This document shows, piece by piece, positions 1 through 8,737 of a DNA stretch of 51,614 nucleotides. The notes beneath the pieces are model-generated. The model saw nothing but the letters and a program-made list of their open reading frames with translations, searched no databases and was not told where the DNA came from. The translations under genes were made by a program, and so were the position numbers. Position 1 is the stretch's first letter, and each line of letters starts with the position of its first letter. Origin of the DNA: Pseudomonadota bacterium (GTDB lineage Bacteria; Vulcanimicrobiota; Vulcanimicrobiia; Eremiobacterales; Eremiobacteraceae); NCBI GenBank assembly GCA_021325335.1, contig JAJPHJ010000091.1, positions 1 through 51,614 on the forward strand. Reading direction: 5' to 3'.

Positions 1-239
1 CCCGTTTCGACGTACGTCGTTCCGTCGTCTTGGAGCGCAAAATCGGAGAAAAGGGTGTGGAACAGCGTGTCCGCATCGAGATCGATCGTGCGGTGCGACA
101 TCCCGGGCAGCGTGAGGGAGATGGTTGCGCCGGCTTCGGTGGTGGATATTGCCGCTGCGCGGTCCAGTGAAAACAGGCACGTGGAGATGGCGACGAGCGC
201 CGTGAGGGTTGCGAGAGTCGACGCGCGCGCGCAGGTCAC
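1..239 (-). CDS. secreted protein of unknown function, N-terminal part only
   Basis: The gene runs off the left edge, so only about 79 N-terminal residues are visible. A GTG start at 237-239 opens a typical signal peptide: a short N-terminal stretch (VTCARAS), a hydrophobic core (TLATLTALVAISTCLF), then an alanine-rich candidate cleavage site. The mature part begins as a polar beta-rich segment. No family can be recognised from this piece. No clear ribosome binding site precedes the GTG, so the exact start is uncertain. The frame stays open to the window edge. It is oriented like the small membrane protein upstream of it, but a hairpin separates the two. Confidence 0.45.
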   Translation of the reverse strand, partial: MTCARASTLATLTALVAISTCLFSLDRAAAISTTEAGATISLTLPGMSHRTIDLDADTLFHTLFSDFALQDDGTTYVET

Positions 240-266
240 AGAAAAAGCACTTAGGGAAAACGCGAA

Positions 267-287
267 GGCGGACCTTGAAGGCCCGCC
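267..287 (-). terminator. hairpin between two minus-strand genes, possible terminator
   Basis: An inverted repeat pairs GGCGG with CCGCC and has an inner CCT/AGG stem. On the minus strand it is followed shortly by TTTT. It lies between the small membrane protein gene and the secreted-protein gene. The T-tract is weak, so this is only a candidate. Confidence 0.35.
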
Positions 288-316
288 TCATATTCACGCG
301 CCGCTTCGGCGCAGTG

Positions 317-634
317 TTACGATGCTTTCTGCTTCAGCGGTGGGAACAGGAGATCTTTTTCGTCTTTGCCGCTGATCACTTGCAGCGGTGTACGCGCCGG
401 GCTGTGGGCCGCCGTGGTGCGCTCGCCGATGCGCATCGCGACGAGCAAAGCTAGGGATCCGGCCGCCGTCAGCGTGAGCGCGACGATTGGTCCCTGCATG
501 TATACGATCAGCCCAAAAATGGCCAGGCCGGCGATGACTGCACTCCACATGTCAGTATGACGCGCGCCGTGCGAAGCCGTTACCGCGCGAGACCTTCGTC
601 GCCAGGCCGGTTGCTTGTTTGTGACCGCGCTCAT
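317..634 (-). CDS. small membrane protein with two predicted transmembrane segments
   Basis: A protein of about 105 residues. A basic N-terminus (KQPAWRRRSRAV) leads into two hydrophobic segments separated by a short MQGP turn, roughly residues 30-48 and 51-68. A charged C-terminus ends in KQKAS. This is the layout of a small integral membrane protein with cytoplasmic tails; no family is recognised. I chose the ATG at 634 because it precedes the basic region, but TTG or GTG codons up to 664 are in frame and no strong ribosome binding site decides between them. It is divergent from the MFS gene with only about 45 bp between, so the promoters must be close or overlapping. Confidence 0.5.
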   Translation of the reverse strand: MSAVTNKQPAWRRRSRAVTASHGARHTDMWSAVIAGLAIFGLIVYMQGPIVALTLTAAGSLALLVAMRIGERTTAAHSPARTPLQVISGKDEKDLLFPPLKQKAS

Positions 635-679
635 GGGCAAGGGGTGTGATACGGACACTGCCAAGTCATATGATCGCGC

Positions 680-1867
680 ATGTTCGCTCGCATCTTGCCT
701 ATCTTGGGCGTCACGTTTATCGACATCCTCGGCTTCTCAATTTTGTTGCCGATCTTGCCGTATTTCGTCAAGACCTTCGGCGCCTCGGATTTTGTCGTCG
801 GCTTGCTGTTCTCGACCTTTGCGGGCTGCCAATTCCTCGCGGGGCCGATCTGGGGGAACATCAGCGACCGCATCGGACGCAAGAAGGTCCTCATCGTCAG
901 CCAGATCGGAGCAAGCATCGGATGGTACATGCTCGCCTTCGCGCATACCATCGGCGTGGTGTTCCTGGCGCGGATCATCGAAGGCGTGTCCGGCGGCAAT
1001 CTGAGCGTCACGCAGGCGTACGTCGCCGACCTGGTCGAGCCCAAACAGCGCGGGCGGGCGTTTTCCTACGTGGGGGCGTCGTTCAGCGCGGGCATCGTGT
1101 TCGGTCCGGTCCTGGGCGGGGTACTGCTGGAGCGCTACGGCTTTGCAGCGCCCTTCCTGGCAGCCGCAACGCTCCAGGTGATCACCCTCATCGTCACGAT
1201 CGTCATGCTGCCCGAGTCGCGCGGAGCGACCGAGAGCCAACCCGCAACCTTCGGGCAGATCCGTCTTTCGCTTGCCGATCCGAAGGTCGGCCCGGTGCTC
1301 TTGCAGATGTGGGCCTTCTCGCTTGCTCTCTACGCCTGGTTCGGCGTTTTTGCGCTTTTGATCAAGGCTGCGCTCGGGTTCACCGCGAGCCAGGCGAGCT
1401 TCTTCTTCGCCTCGTTCGGTTTGCTCAGCGTCATCTTGCAGCTGGGTCCAGGACCGCGGCTCATCGATCGCTCGGGAGACAGGCTCAGCAGCAACATCGG
1501 GATCGCGTGCGCGGTGGTCGCTTTCTTGCTCGTGCCGACCATCCACAGCCTCGCGACCATGATCCCAACCATGGTGCTCTTCGCCGTCGGCATGGCCGTC
1601 GCGCGTCCGGCGCTCTCTTCGATTTTGACGGCAGGCGCGCCGGAAAATCAGCGCGGCACGATTCTCGGCGTCAGCTCGGCGCTCGACAATCTGTCCGGCG
1701 TGACCATGCCGCCGCTCTCGACGGGACTGCTCGGCGCGTTCGGCACGCCTTGGGCCGGCGCCGTCTCAAGCTTCTTCTCGGTGATCGCCCTCGTGATGGG
1801 CATCTTCGCGCAACGCAAATCCGAGCCGGCGCTCGCCAAGACTCCGTTAGAGGCGGTCGCCAAATAA
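680..1867 (+). CDS. MFS drug/metabolite exporter (DHA1/TetA-like)
   Basis: 395 residues with about 12 hydrophobic segments, the size and layout of the major facilitator superfamily. The first helix carries FIDILGFSILLPILPYF, the D/G-rich helix 1 of TetA/Bcr-type proton antiporters. The loop after helix 2 contains GxxSDRIGRKK (residues about 59-69), the MFS signature. This family exports small hydrophobic compounds against protons across the cytoplasmic membrane; the substrate cannot be read from the sequence. It converges with the M48 peptidase gene, the stop codons lying 2 bp apart. A longer reading frame in another phase covers the same DNA but looks like a high-GC shadow. Confidence 0.9.
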   Translation: MFARILPILGVTFIDILGFSILLPILPYFVKTFGASDFVVGLLFSTFAGCQFLAGPIWGNISDRIGRKKVLIVSQIGASIGWYMLAFAHTIGVVFLARIIEGVSGGNLSVTQAYVADLVEPKQRGRAFSYVGASFSAGIVFGPVLGGVLLERYGFAAPFLAAATLQVITLIVTIVMLPESRGATESQPATFGQIRLSLADPKVGPVLLQMWAFSLALYAWFGVFALLIKAALGFTASQASFFFASFGLLSVILQLGPGPRLIDRSGDRLSSNIGIACAVVAFLLVPTIHSLATMIPTMVLFAVGMAVARPALSSILTAGAPENQRGTILGVSSALDNLSGVTMPPLSTGLLGAFGTPWAGAVSSFFSVIALVMGIFAQRKSEPALAKTPLEAVAK

Positions 1868-1868
1868 C

Positions 1869-3803
1869 CTAGACTTTTTCCGGGACCTCGATGTAGTCTT
1901 CGTAGAGCAGCCCCTCGGCGATTTCCATCGACTCGCCGTAGAGGTTTTGCCCGATGGCGACGTCGGCGCACGACGAGCCGTTCTCCCGCTCGAGAGCGAG
2001 CAGTTGCGAAACGCTCTGCTTCGTCTCGTACGAGATCCAGGCATCGCAGCCGAGCTCGCCCGGCAGCACGCCTGAGGCGACTACGGTCTTGTAATCGGGA
2101 AGACTCACCCCCGCCAAGCGGTACGCGATCGCTTTGCGATACCAGTCGTAGCGTTCGCTCGAGGAGTACAGATCGAGCAGCGTGATGTTGGCTGAAAGGG
2201 TCGTGGTCTGTCCGCCGTAGGCCAAGGTCGAGGCGTGCTGCGCGGTGGCGAGCGCCGCATCCCACGCGGTCGTCGCGCTGTCGAGCGCCGCCTGGATCTT
2301 CGGCATGTCCTTGTCGCTGATGTCGCCTTTGGAAGTGTCGGCCGCGTTGAGCACTCCCAAGAACGCGGCGAGCTGCTTCACCGCGTCGCTTGCCATTGAG
2401 ACGGCGGCGCGCGCCTCGTCCACGCTGCTCAAGATCTGGTCCGCGCTCTCGGTCAGATTCGCGGAAAGCTGCGGATAGTACGGAAGCAGCGCGCGCGTCT
2501 TGCCCGAAGGCGGACCGGTCGCGATCGAGTTCGCCATCTCCCGCAGCGGCACGAGGTTCTCGGAGGCAAGGCCTGGCGCGTTGCCGAGAACGTCTTGGCT
2601 CCTGTCGAGGGTGGCGTTGATATCTTTCGTGAGATGCTGCAAGCCGGCGATGGCTTTGCCCAGATTATTCGTTTTCGCCTTGGGCGAGCCCAGATTAGGG
2701 GTCGCGTTCGTCTGACCCTCGAGCGCGTTGAACAGCGACTCGATATCGTTGCGGGAATCCCGCGCGCGCTGAGTGGCCAAGCGAGCATCGGCTTGAGCCA
2801 CGGCTTGGGCATGGGCCAAACGCGTGGCGAGGTCGCCGATGCTCAAGGCGTCGAGCGCGAGGGCGTTCGCAATTGCGCGCTCCTCAGAAGGCTGGGGCGC
2901 GCCCCGCTTGCGCATCGCAATGTCGATGTCGGTGTATTTGAGCGCGTTCTGCACTTCAGCGAGATGTGCGAGCGCGAGCGGGTTGTTCGGGGCCTTCTTG
3001 AGCGCGGTCTGCAACCGCGCCTGCGCGTACGAATAGCGACCTTCTTCTTGGTCGTGGATCGCATCCGCGATGATCGAGCTCGCGCTCGGTTTGTCGAGTT
3101 CCGGGTAACCCAAAAGATGGGCGATGCGATCTTGCGCTTCAGGATGGTCCTCCATCCACTTATCGCTCTTGCCTGGTTGCGGGCCGCTTGCATCGAGCTT
3201 GGCGAGGTCGGCCATCATGTCCACGTTGGACTCTGGGTCATAGCCCGCGCGCGACATGAGCAGCAATCCATATTGGTCGGCTTGCAGCTCGTCTTGGCGC
3301 GACAGTTTGTTCATGGCGAGGTCGCCGCCGTAGCCGCCGAACGCGTAGGCGATGGGCGAGAGGATGGAGAGCACGCCGATGAGGACCGCTAAGATGTCTC
3401 CTTTCTCGTTGAGTGTGATCACGTGGCGGCGCTCGACGTGACCCATCTCATGACCCAGCACGGCGGCGAGCTCGTCATCAGAACCGACGAAGTTGAGCAG
3501 CCCGAGATCCGCGTGGAGAAATCCGCCGGGCAGCGCGAACGCATTGATATCGCTGACGTCAAGCACCTCGAACCGGTAGTTGATGTCGGTGCGATAGCGG
3601 TTGGCCGCGAGCTTGCCTCCGATGCCGTTGACCCAGTTGGCGAGGAACGGATCCGTGGAGATGATGTTCTCCTCGTCGATCTGCTGGCTTTGGCCCTGGC
3701 CGATCGCGACCTCTTTCGCCGTCGTCATCGCGGCGGCTGGGGCAAGCGGAAGGACGAGGGTTGCGAGGAAGGCGCAGGTCAGGACGAAGGCGATGAGGCG
3801 CAT
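1869..3803 (-). CDS. secreted M48-family zinc metalloprotease with C-terminal helical/TPR-like region
   Basis: 644 residues from the ATG at 3803, which has an AAGGAA ribosome binding site and begins a signal peptide (MRLIAFVLTCAFLATLVLPLA). The frame extends 66 codons further upstream, but that stretch looks non-coding. The peptidase domain carries HEMGH at residues 118-122, and a downstream DELQAD supplies the likely third zinc ligand (Glu). This matches the M48 family as in BepA/YfgC and LoiP, periplasmic quality-control proteases. The second half, from about residue 270, is alanine-rich and helical, with TPR-like segments (SYAQARLQTALKKAPNNPLALAHLAEV, given here as two parts: SYAQARLQTALKK and APNNPLALAHLAEV). 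It is divergent from acs across a 109-bp gap. Confidence 0.9.
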   Translation of the reverse strand: MRLIAFVLTCAFLATLVLPLAPAAAMTTAKEVAIGQGQSQQIDEENIISTDPFLANWVNGIGGKLAANRYRTDINYRFEVLDVSDINAFALPGGFLHADLGLLNFVGSDDELAAVLGHEMGHVERRHVITLNEKGDILAVLIGVLSILSPIAYAFGGYGGDLAMNKLSRQDELQADQYGLLLMSRAGYDPESNVDMMADLAKLDASGPQPGKSDKWMEDHPEAQDRIAHLLGYPELDKPSASSIIADAIHDQEEGRYSYAQARLQTALKKAPNNPLALAHLAEVQNALKYTDIDIAMRKRGAPQPSEERAIANALALDALSIGDLATRLAHAQAVAQADARLATQRARDSRNDIESLFNALEGQTNATPNLGSPKAKTNNLGKAIAGLQHLTKDINATLDRSQDVLGNAPGLASENLVPLREMANSIATGPPSGKTRALLPYYPQLSANLTESADQILSSVDEARAAVSMASDAVKQLAAFLGVLNAADTSKGDISDKDMPKIQAALDSATTAWDAALATAQHASTLAYGGQTTTLSANITLLDLYSSSERYDWYRKAIAYRLAGVSLPDYKTVVASGVLPGELGCDAWISYETKQSVSQLLALERENGSSCADVAIGQNLYGESMEIAEGLLYEDYIEVPEKV

Positions 3804-3912
3804 CGGAGTTTCCTTGCTCGTGACGAGGGGTGCGTTCGGCAGGTTCGATAGCTGCGCAGCGCATCCCCGGTGTGGATGAAAATGTGCCGTCACGGCGAAA
3901 CTGGCGCGGCGT

Positions 3913-5886
3913 ATGAGCGATGCACGACAGGCCATCGAAGCGCTCTTCGACGAGCGCCGCACCTTCCCGCCGCCCGAATCATTCAGGGAACAGGCGCGCA
4001 TGCGCGATCCTCAAGTGTACGCGCGGGCGGCGGCAGATTTCGAGCGATTCTGGGAAAACGAGGCGGCGCAACTCGATTGGTTCGAGCGCTGGCGCAAGAC
4101 GCTCGTCTGGGATGCCACCTCAAAGGTTGCACGCTGGTTCGACGGCGGAAAGCTGAATGCGTCGCACAATTGTCTCGACCGCCACGTCAGCGCGGGTTAT
4201 GGAAAGCAGATCGCCTTTTACTGGGAGGGCGAACCCGGCGACAGCGTCGTGCTCACGTATGCCGATCTGCTTCGGGAGACGTGCCGGCTGGCGAACGCGC
4301 TCAAGGAACTAGGCGTGCGGCGCGGCGACCGGGTCGGCATCTACATGGGCATGGTGCCTCAATTGGCGGTGGCGCTGCTCGCGTGCGCGCGCATCGGGGC
4401 CATCCACTCCGTCGTATTCGGCGGGTTCTCGGCCGAGAGCTTGCGCGACCGCATGAACGATGGCGAATGCCGAGCGCTCATCACGCAGGACCAAGCCTGG
4501 CGGCGCGGCGGTAAGATCCGGCTGAAGCAGATCGTGGACGAGGCGCTCGCCGGCGTTCCAACGATCGAGAAAGTGATCGTGTTGCGCCGCGTCGGTGACC
4601 CCGTCGATTTCAAAGCGGGGCGCGATGTCTGGTACCACGACATTGTGGACCGCCAGTCCGACGAATGCGAACCCGAGCGCATGGACGCAGAAGACGTGCT
4701 CTACATCCTTTACTCGAGCGGCACGACCGCCAAGCCTAAAGGCATCGTGCATACGACCGGCGGGTACATGACGGGCGTGAGCTCGACGCATCGCAACATC
4801 TTCGACATCAAGTGCGAGAGCGACGTCTATTGGTGCACGGCAGACATCGGCTGGGTCACGGGGCATTCGTACATCGTCTACGGACCCTTGGCGAACCGCA
4901 CGACCAGCGTGCTCTACGAAGGGACGCCGGATTTTCCCGACAAGGACCGGTTCTGGGCGATCGTCGAGAAGTACAAGATCTCCGTGCTGTACACCGCGCC
5001 GACCGCTATCCGCACCTTCATGAAGTGGGGTCCCGAGTATCCGGCGCGCCACGACTTGTCGTCGCTACGACTGTTAGGTTCGGTCGGCGAGCCGATCAAC
5101 CCCGAGGCATGGATCTGGTACCGCGAGCATATCGGGGGTGGTCGCTGCCCGGTCGTCGATACGTGGTGGCAAACCGAAACCGGTATGATCATGATCAGCC
5201 CGCTGCCGGGCATCACGGCGACGAAACCGGGATCTGCGACCTTGCCGTACCCGGCTGTCTTCGCGGATGTCGTCGATGAGAGCGGGGCCTCGGTGCCGCT
5301 CGGCAGCGGCGGCTATATCGTCATCACAAAACCGTGGCCTGCGATGCTGCGCACGCTATGGAAGTCGCACGATCGCTATCTGGACACGTATTGGAGCCGC
5401 TTCGCCAAGCCAGGCTATTACTTTCCCGCGGACGGCTGCAAGCGCGACCTGGATGGATATTACTGGCTGCTGGGCCGCGTCGACGACGTCATGAACGTCT
5501 CAGGCCATCGCATCTCAACGACGGAAGTGGAGAGCGCTTTCGTCGATCATCCTAAGGTCGCCGAAGCGGCCGTCGTCTCCAAGAAAGATGACATCACGGG
5601 CGAAGCGATCGCCTCTTTCGTCACGCTCAAAGGGGGCGGCATCGGCTCGCAAGCCGATGCGGACGAGTTGCGCAAGCACGTCGCTTCGAAGATCGGCGCG
5701 TTTGCGAAACCGAAATACATCACGTTCACGCCGGAGCTGCCAAAGACGCGTTCCGGGAAGATCATGCGCCGGCTCTTGCGCGACGTCATGGAGAACCGGC
5801 CGCTCGGAGACACGACGACGCTTGCAGACGCCACCGTCGTGAGGAATCTCGCCGAGGCGGCGAAGACCGCGGCGTCCGAGGACTGA
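3913..5886 (+). CDS. acsA: acetyl-CoA synthetase (AMP-forming)
   Basis: 657 residues, the usual Acs length. It activates acetate (or a similar short acid) with ATP and then CoA, giving acetyl-CoA, AMP and PPi in the cytoplasm. Visible signatures: the AMP-binding P-loop YSSGTTAKPKGIVH, the acyl-pocket motif TWWQTETG, the hinge/A8 region GRVDDVMNVSGHRIST, and near the C-terminus PKTRSGKIMRR, whose lysine is catalytic and is the usual acetylation target. The P-loop reads TTAKPKG where most Acs proteins have T(G/S)KPKG, a mild deviation. The gene stands alone between the divergent M48 protease and the convergent oxidase-permease gene. Propionyl-CoA synthetase is a less likely alternative. Confidence 0.93.
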   Translation: MSDARQAIEALFDERRTFPPPESFREQARMRDPQVYARAAADFERFWENEAAQLDWFERWRKTLVWDATSKVARWFDGGKLNASHNCLDRHVSAGYGKQIAFYWEGEPGDSVVLTYADLLRETCRLANALKELGVRRGDRVGIYMGMVPQLAVALLACARIGAIHSVVFGGFSAESLRDRMNDGECRALITQDQAWRRGGKIRLKQIVDEALAGVPTIEKVIVLRRVGDPVDFKAGRDVWYHDIVDRQSDECEPERMDAEDVLYILYSSGTTAKPKGIVHTTGGYMTGVSSTHRNIFDIKCESDVYWCTADIGWVTGHSYIVYGPLANRTTSVLYEGTPDFPDKDRFWAIVEKYKISVLYTAPTAIRTFMKWGPEYPARHDLSSLRLLGSVGEPINPEAWIWYREHIGGGRCPVVDTWWQTETGMIMISPLPGITATKPGSATLPYPAVFADVVDESGASVPLGSGGYIVITKPWPAMLRTLWKSHDRYLDTYWSRFAKPGYYFPADGCKRDLDGYYWLLGRVDDVMNVSGHRISTTEVESAFVDHPKVAEAAVVSKKDDITGEAIASFVTLKGGGIGSQADADELRKHVASKIGAFAKPKYITFTPELPKTRSGKIMRRLLRDVMENRPLGDTTTLADATVVRNLAEAAKTAASED

Positions 5887-5897
5887 GAGGCGAGCGC

Positions 5898-7784
5898 CTA
5901 CGCGCCGGCTGCGCTCAAGACGAGGTCGGTGCCGAGGCCGGCCACAAAGCCTAGGAACACGCCGAAGGTGGCGAGTTCTGGAAATCCGATGCGCGAGCCG
6001 GCCTTTGTCATCTCCGAGATGACATAGATGATCGCGCCGGCCGCAAGCGTCAGAAACAGCACTGAGAGTACCGGCGACACGAAGTGGTAGCCGACTACCG
6101 TACCCAAGAACGTCGGCCCTCCCCCGATGAATCCGAGCCTGACGATCGTGCGCATGCCAGCGCCCCCCGCCGCTGCAAGTGGTGCGGCGATGCCGAACCC
6201 TTCGGTCATGTTGTGCAGCCCAAAGCCTATGATGAGCAGCAAGGCCAGTTGGATCGCGCCGGTCGCCGCGGACTGCCCGATCGCAAGACCCTCGCTGAAG
6301 TTGTGCAGTCCGATGCCGCCCGCGATCATCGTCGCCAGGCCTAGCGGTCCCGCGGCACCGTGCGTCGCTTTAGTGACGAACGAGCGCGAGAAAAATATGA
6401 GGCTGCACAGGCCGATGCCAAGCCCGGCGAGATAGATCGCGAGCAAGCCGAAGAATTGTCCGCGCGGAGCGCCGAGCGCCACGTCGTGCAAGGCGTTCTC
6501 GAGCGGATCGCTCGCCTGGCGTAAGATGTCGAAGAGCAGAAAGAACAGGATCCCGATCGCGATTGCGTTGAGGAACGCGATCGTCTTGCCGCTCAGGTTG
6601 CGCAGCGCGGCGAACGGCAACCCGAAGAAAATCGTCAATCCCGCGATGGCTCCGAGTATGTACACCGCAAGCGGCGCCATGGGAGGTCCGCCGCGGGGCG
6701 CCGCGCCCTCGCCGCTCTTCCCTCCGAGCGGCATGGCCATGGCATCCTGAGAGGACAGCGAGGCAAGCCGCTGCGGAGCGTTGTCGTACTGCACCGCCGT
6801 GATCAAGCCGCCCGGGCCGACCGCCCCGTTCATCATGTGGTCGAGCACATGGCAATGGAACATCCACGTTCCCGGTTTCGCATTCGCCACGAACGCGATG
6901 TCGCGCGTTTCTCCGGGCCCAATCGTCAGCGTGACCATGACCTGCCGGTTGGCGGGCGCGACCGGCTGGCCGTCCACGGCGATCACTTGGAAGCGATGGC
7001 CGTGGAGATGCATGGTATGGAATTCCGTGCCGCTGATGTTGATCTCTCGAATGCGTACGCGCTGTCCGCTGTGCACGACGAACGCCTTGGTGAGCGGATA
7101 GCTCTTGCCGTTGATGCTGAAATAATTCTCGGAATCGGATAAGATGCGCCACGACGACAGTAGCATCAAGTAGTCACGATCGAAATGCTCCGGCACCTTC
7201 GGTTCGACGACAACCGCGCCGTACAGCCCGCGATCGAGCTGGTTCAGGTCGTCGAAGTGCGTGTGGTAGATGTACGTGCCCGGGGAGTTCGCAGTGAACT
7301 CGTAGACGTATGACTGGCCGGGAGCGACTGCGTCTTGGCTGAAACCCGGAACGCCGTCCATGTCCGGATCGACTTCCAGGCCGTGCCAATGGATCGTGGT
7401 CGGCTCGGGAAGCCTGTTGACCAAGATGACGCGCACGCGGTCGCCTTGGCGGACATGAATCGTCGGACCGGGCACCGTTCCATCGTAGGTCCAGGCTTGT
7501 TGCACCACCCCAGGCGCCACAAGCCACGGCGCCACCTCCGCGTAGAGATAGTAGGTTTTCTCGCGGCCGGCAGCGACCGGCTGCATCGCAGGCAGCGCGT
7601 TGAAAGCGGCCTGTGCCTGTGCTTCCATGTGCTGCTGCCACGGGGCGCTTGTTAGGTTCGCGCGCTCCTGCGCGCTCAGCGTCAGCCCGGCTCTTGTTCC
7701 GTCGGCCAAAGCGACCGCAGTGCACATGAGCACAAGCCCAAGAGCGATCCCGTTCCGGAAAACTGCGCGAGCGAGTCGTTTCAC
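5898..7784 (-). CDS. multicopper oxidase fused to a ZIP metal permease
   Basis: 628 residues in one uninterrupted frame. After a signal sequence (about 1-27) comes a two-domain multicopper oxidase at about 75-335: HWH at 132-134, HTH at 174-176, H256/H259/H261 in HTMHLHGH, and HCHVLDH at 310-316. The Cys (C311) sits only in the second cupredoxin domain, as in type-B two-domain oxidases. The position ten after the Cys, normally Met/Leu/Phe, appears to be Ala. A Gly/Pro/Met linker (about 345-370) leads to eight hydrophobic helices with the ZIP metal-site motifs HNFSEG (494-499) and HNMTEG (524-529). The oxidase should face outside the membrane and feed Fe or Mn to the permease. The start overlaps the stop of the DtxR gene (ATGA). 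Confidence 0.9.
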   Translation of the reverse strand: MKRLARAVFRNGIALGLVLMCTAVALADGTRAGLTLSAQERANLTSAPWQQHMEAQAQAAFNALPAMQPVAAGREKTYYLYAEVAPWLVAPGVVQQAWTYDGTVPGPTIHVRQGDRVRVILVNRLPEPTTIHWHGLEVDPDMDGVPGFSQDAVAPGQSYVYEFTANSPGTYIYHTHFDDLNQLDRGLYGAVVVEPKVPEHFDRDYLMLLSSWRILSDSENYFSINGKSYPLTKAFVVHSGQRVRIREINISGTEFHTMHLHGHRFQVIAVDGQPVAPANRQVMVTLTIGPGETRDIAFVANAKPGTWMFHCHVLDHMMNGAVGPGGLITAVQYDNAPQRLASLSSQDAMAMPLGGKSGEGAAPRGGPPMAPLAVYILGAIAGLTIFFGLPFAALRNLSGKTIAFLNAIAIGILFFLLFDILRQASDPLENALHDVALGAPRGQFFGLLAIYLAGLGIGLCSLIFFSRSFVTKATHGAAGPLGLATMIAGGIGLHNFSEGLAIGQSAATGAIQLALLLIIGFGLHNMTEGFGIAAPLAAAGGAGMRTIVRLGFIGGGPTFLGTVVGYHFVSPVLSVLFLTLAAGAIIYVISEMTKAGSRIGFPELATFGVFLGFVAGLGTDLVLSAAGA

Positions 7785-8533
7785 TTGAGCGATCGCACCC
7801 TGCTCCGCTCGATCGCCTGCCGTTTGCCCGACGGCGCGACGAGAATGTCGCCAGCGAGCTGCGCGCTGATCGTATGTTCGCGGTCTCCGAGCGCGATCGT
7901 CACCAAGCCTGCGGCGCGCTCTCGCCGAATCGAGCGCACCGAAACGCCCGGACGCAAACCCACTTCCGAGAGAAAGCGCAAGAGTTCTGGGATGTCATGC
8001 TTGACTTCGAGGATGACTGCCTCGCTGCCGATTGGCAGGTCGATCAGCTCTATGGACCCGGCGTGTTTCCATAGCGTCCCGTCCGCGTGCGGGATCGGGT
8101 GGCCGTGCGGACACGTCGTCGGATGGTTGAGAAATTTCGCGAGGTGCTCTTCAACCGACGGCGAGATCGCATGCTCCAGACGGCAGGCCTCGTTGCCGGC
8201 GACCTCCCACGACATCCCGAAGCAATCGACGAGCAGTCTTTCCGCAAGACGCTGACGTCGCAAGATCACCGCCCCGATGCGCGCACCCTTCGAGGTGGGC
8301 ACGACACCGTGGCGCCCCTCGTGGGTCACGTAACCGTCCGCATCAAGCCGCTTGAGCATCGACGAGACCGAAGCGGGCGAGATCACCAATTCTTGCGCGA
8401 CGGCGGACGTCGAAACCGGTTCTTCGCCGTCGTACAGCCGCACGATCGATTTGAGATACATCTCGACGTTCGGGCTGATCTCCGGGGCTTCGGCCTCGGG
8501 CGAGGGCGGGAACTTGAGAGCGGAGTTGTTCAT
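7781..8533 (-). CDS. DtxR/IdeR/MntR-family metal-dependent repressor
   Basis: 250 residues. The winged helix (about 23-85, with NVEMYLKSIVRL and a TSAVAQELVISPASVSSML recognition region) is followed by a dimerisation/metal domain and a C-terminal FeoA/SH3-like domain (about 160-235). Primary-site ligands match DtxR: M25, C117, E120 and H121 in ACRLEH. A Cys here is the iron-type arrangement rather than the Mn-type. By my from-memory alignment, two ancillary-site histidines of DtxR (H79, H98) are replaced by Gln and Gly, which would need checking. A GGAGG ribosome binding site precedes the ATG. It is the first gene of a two-gene operon with the oxidase-ZIP fusion and likely represses both when iron or manganese is plentiful. 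Confidence 0.93.
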   Translation of the reverse strand: MNNSALKFPPSPEAEAPEISPNVEMYLKSIVRLYDGEEPVSTSAVAQELVISPASVSSMLKRLDADGYVTHEGRHGVVPTSKGARIGAVILRRQRLAERLLVDCFGMSWEVAGNEACRLEHAISPSVEEHLAKFLNHPTTCPHGHPIPHADGTLWKHAGSIELIDLPIGSEAVILEVKHDIPELLRFLSEVGLRPGVSVRSIRRERAAGLVTIALGDREHTISAQLAGDILVAPSGKRQAIERSRVRSLK

Positions 8534-8550
8534 CGGTGGCCTCCACGGCG

Positions 8551-8569
8551 GGGAATTAGGCTCACCTTA
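8551..8569 (-). promoter_or_regulatory. candidate DtxR/IdeR operator (iron box)
   Basis: The minus strand reads TAAGGTGAGCCTAATTCCC. Against the DtxR/IdeR consensus TWAGGTTAGSCTAACCTWA the first 14 positions match except one, and the last five diverge, giving 13 of 19. It lies 18 bp upstream of the dtxR-like start, where a repressor would block transcription of the repressor plus oxidase-ZIP operon. This supports autoregulation by metal. Confidence 0.6.
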
Positions 8570-8737
8570 TTCGGTAGTTAGACGAGTCCATGCTGCAGCG
8601 TGAGGATCTCCACAAGATAGACGTCGCAAGGGCGTTTCGGGTTGACTTGGGTCACACAGCGGGACGCAGGTTAGCACCGCGCAATCCTGGCAATACTTTA
8701 GTCGTTGAAGTCTATGCGGAGGTAACCACGCATATAG

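Noticed and set aside
646-1872. A 408-codon frame on the plus strand overlapping the MFS gene in another phase
   Set aside because: It is rich in Arg, Ala and His with no hydrophobic pattern, and the overlapping 395-residue frame is a clear MFS protein.
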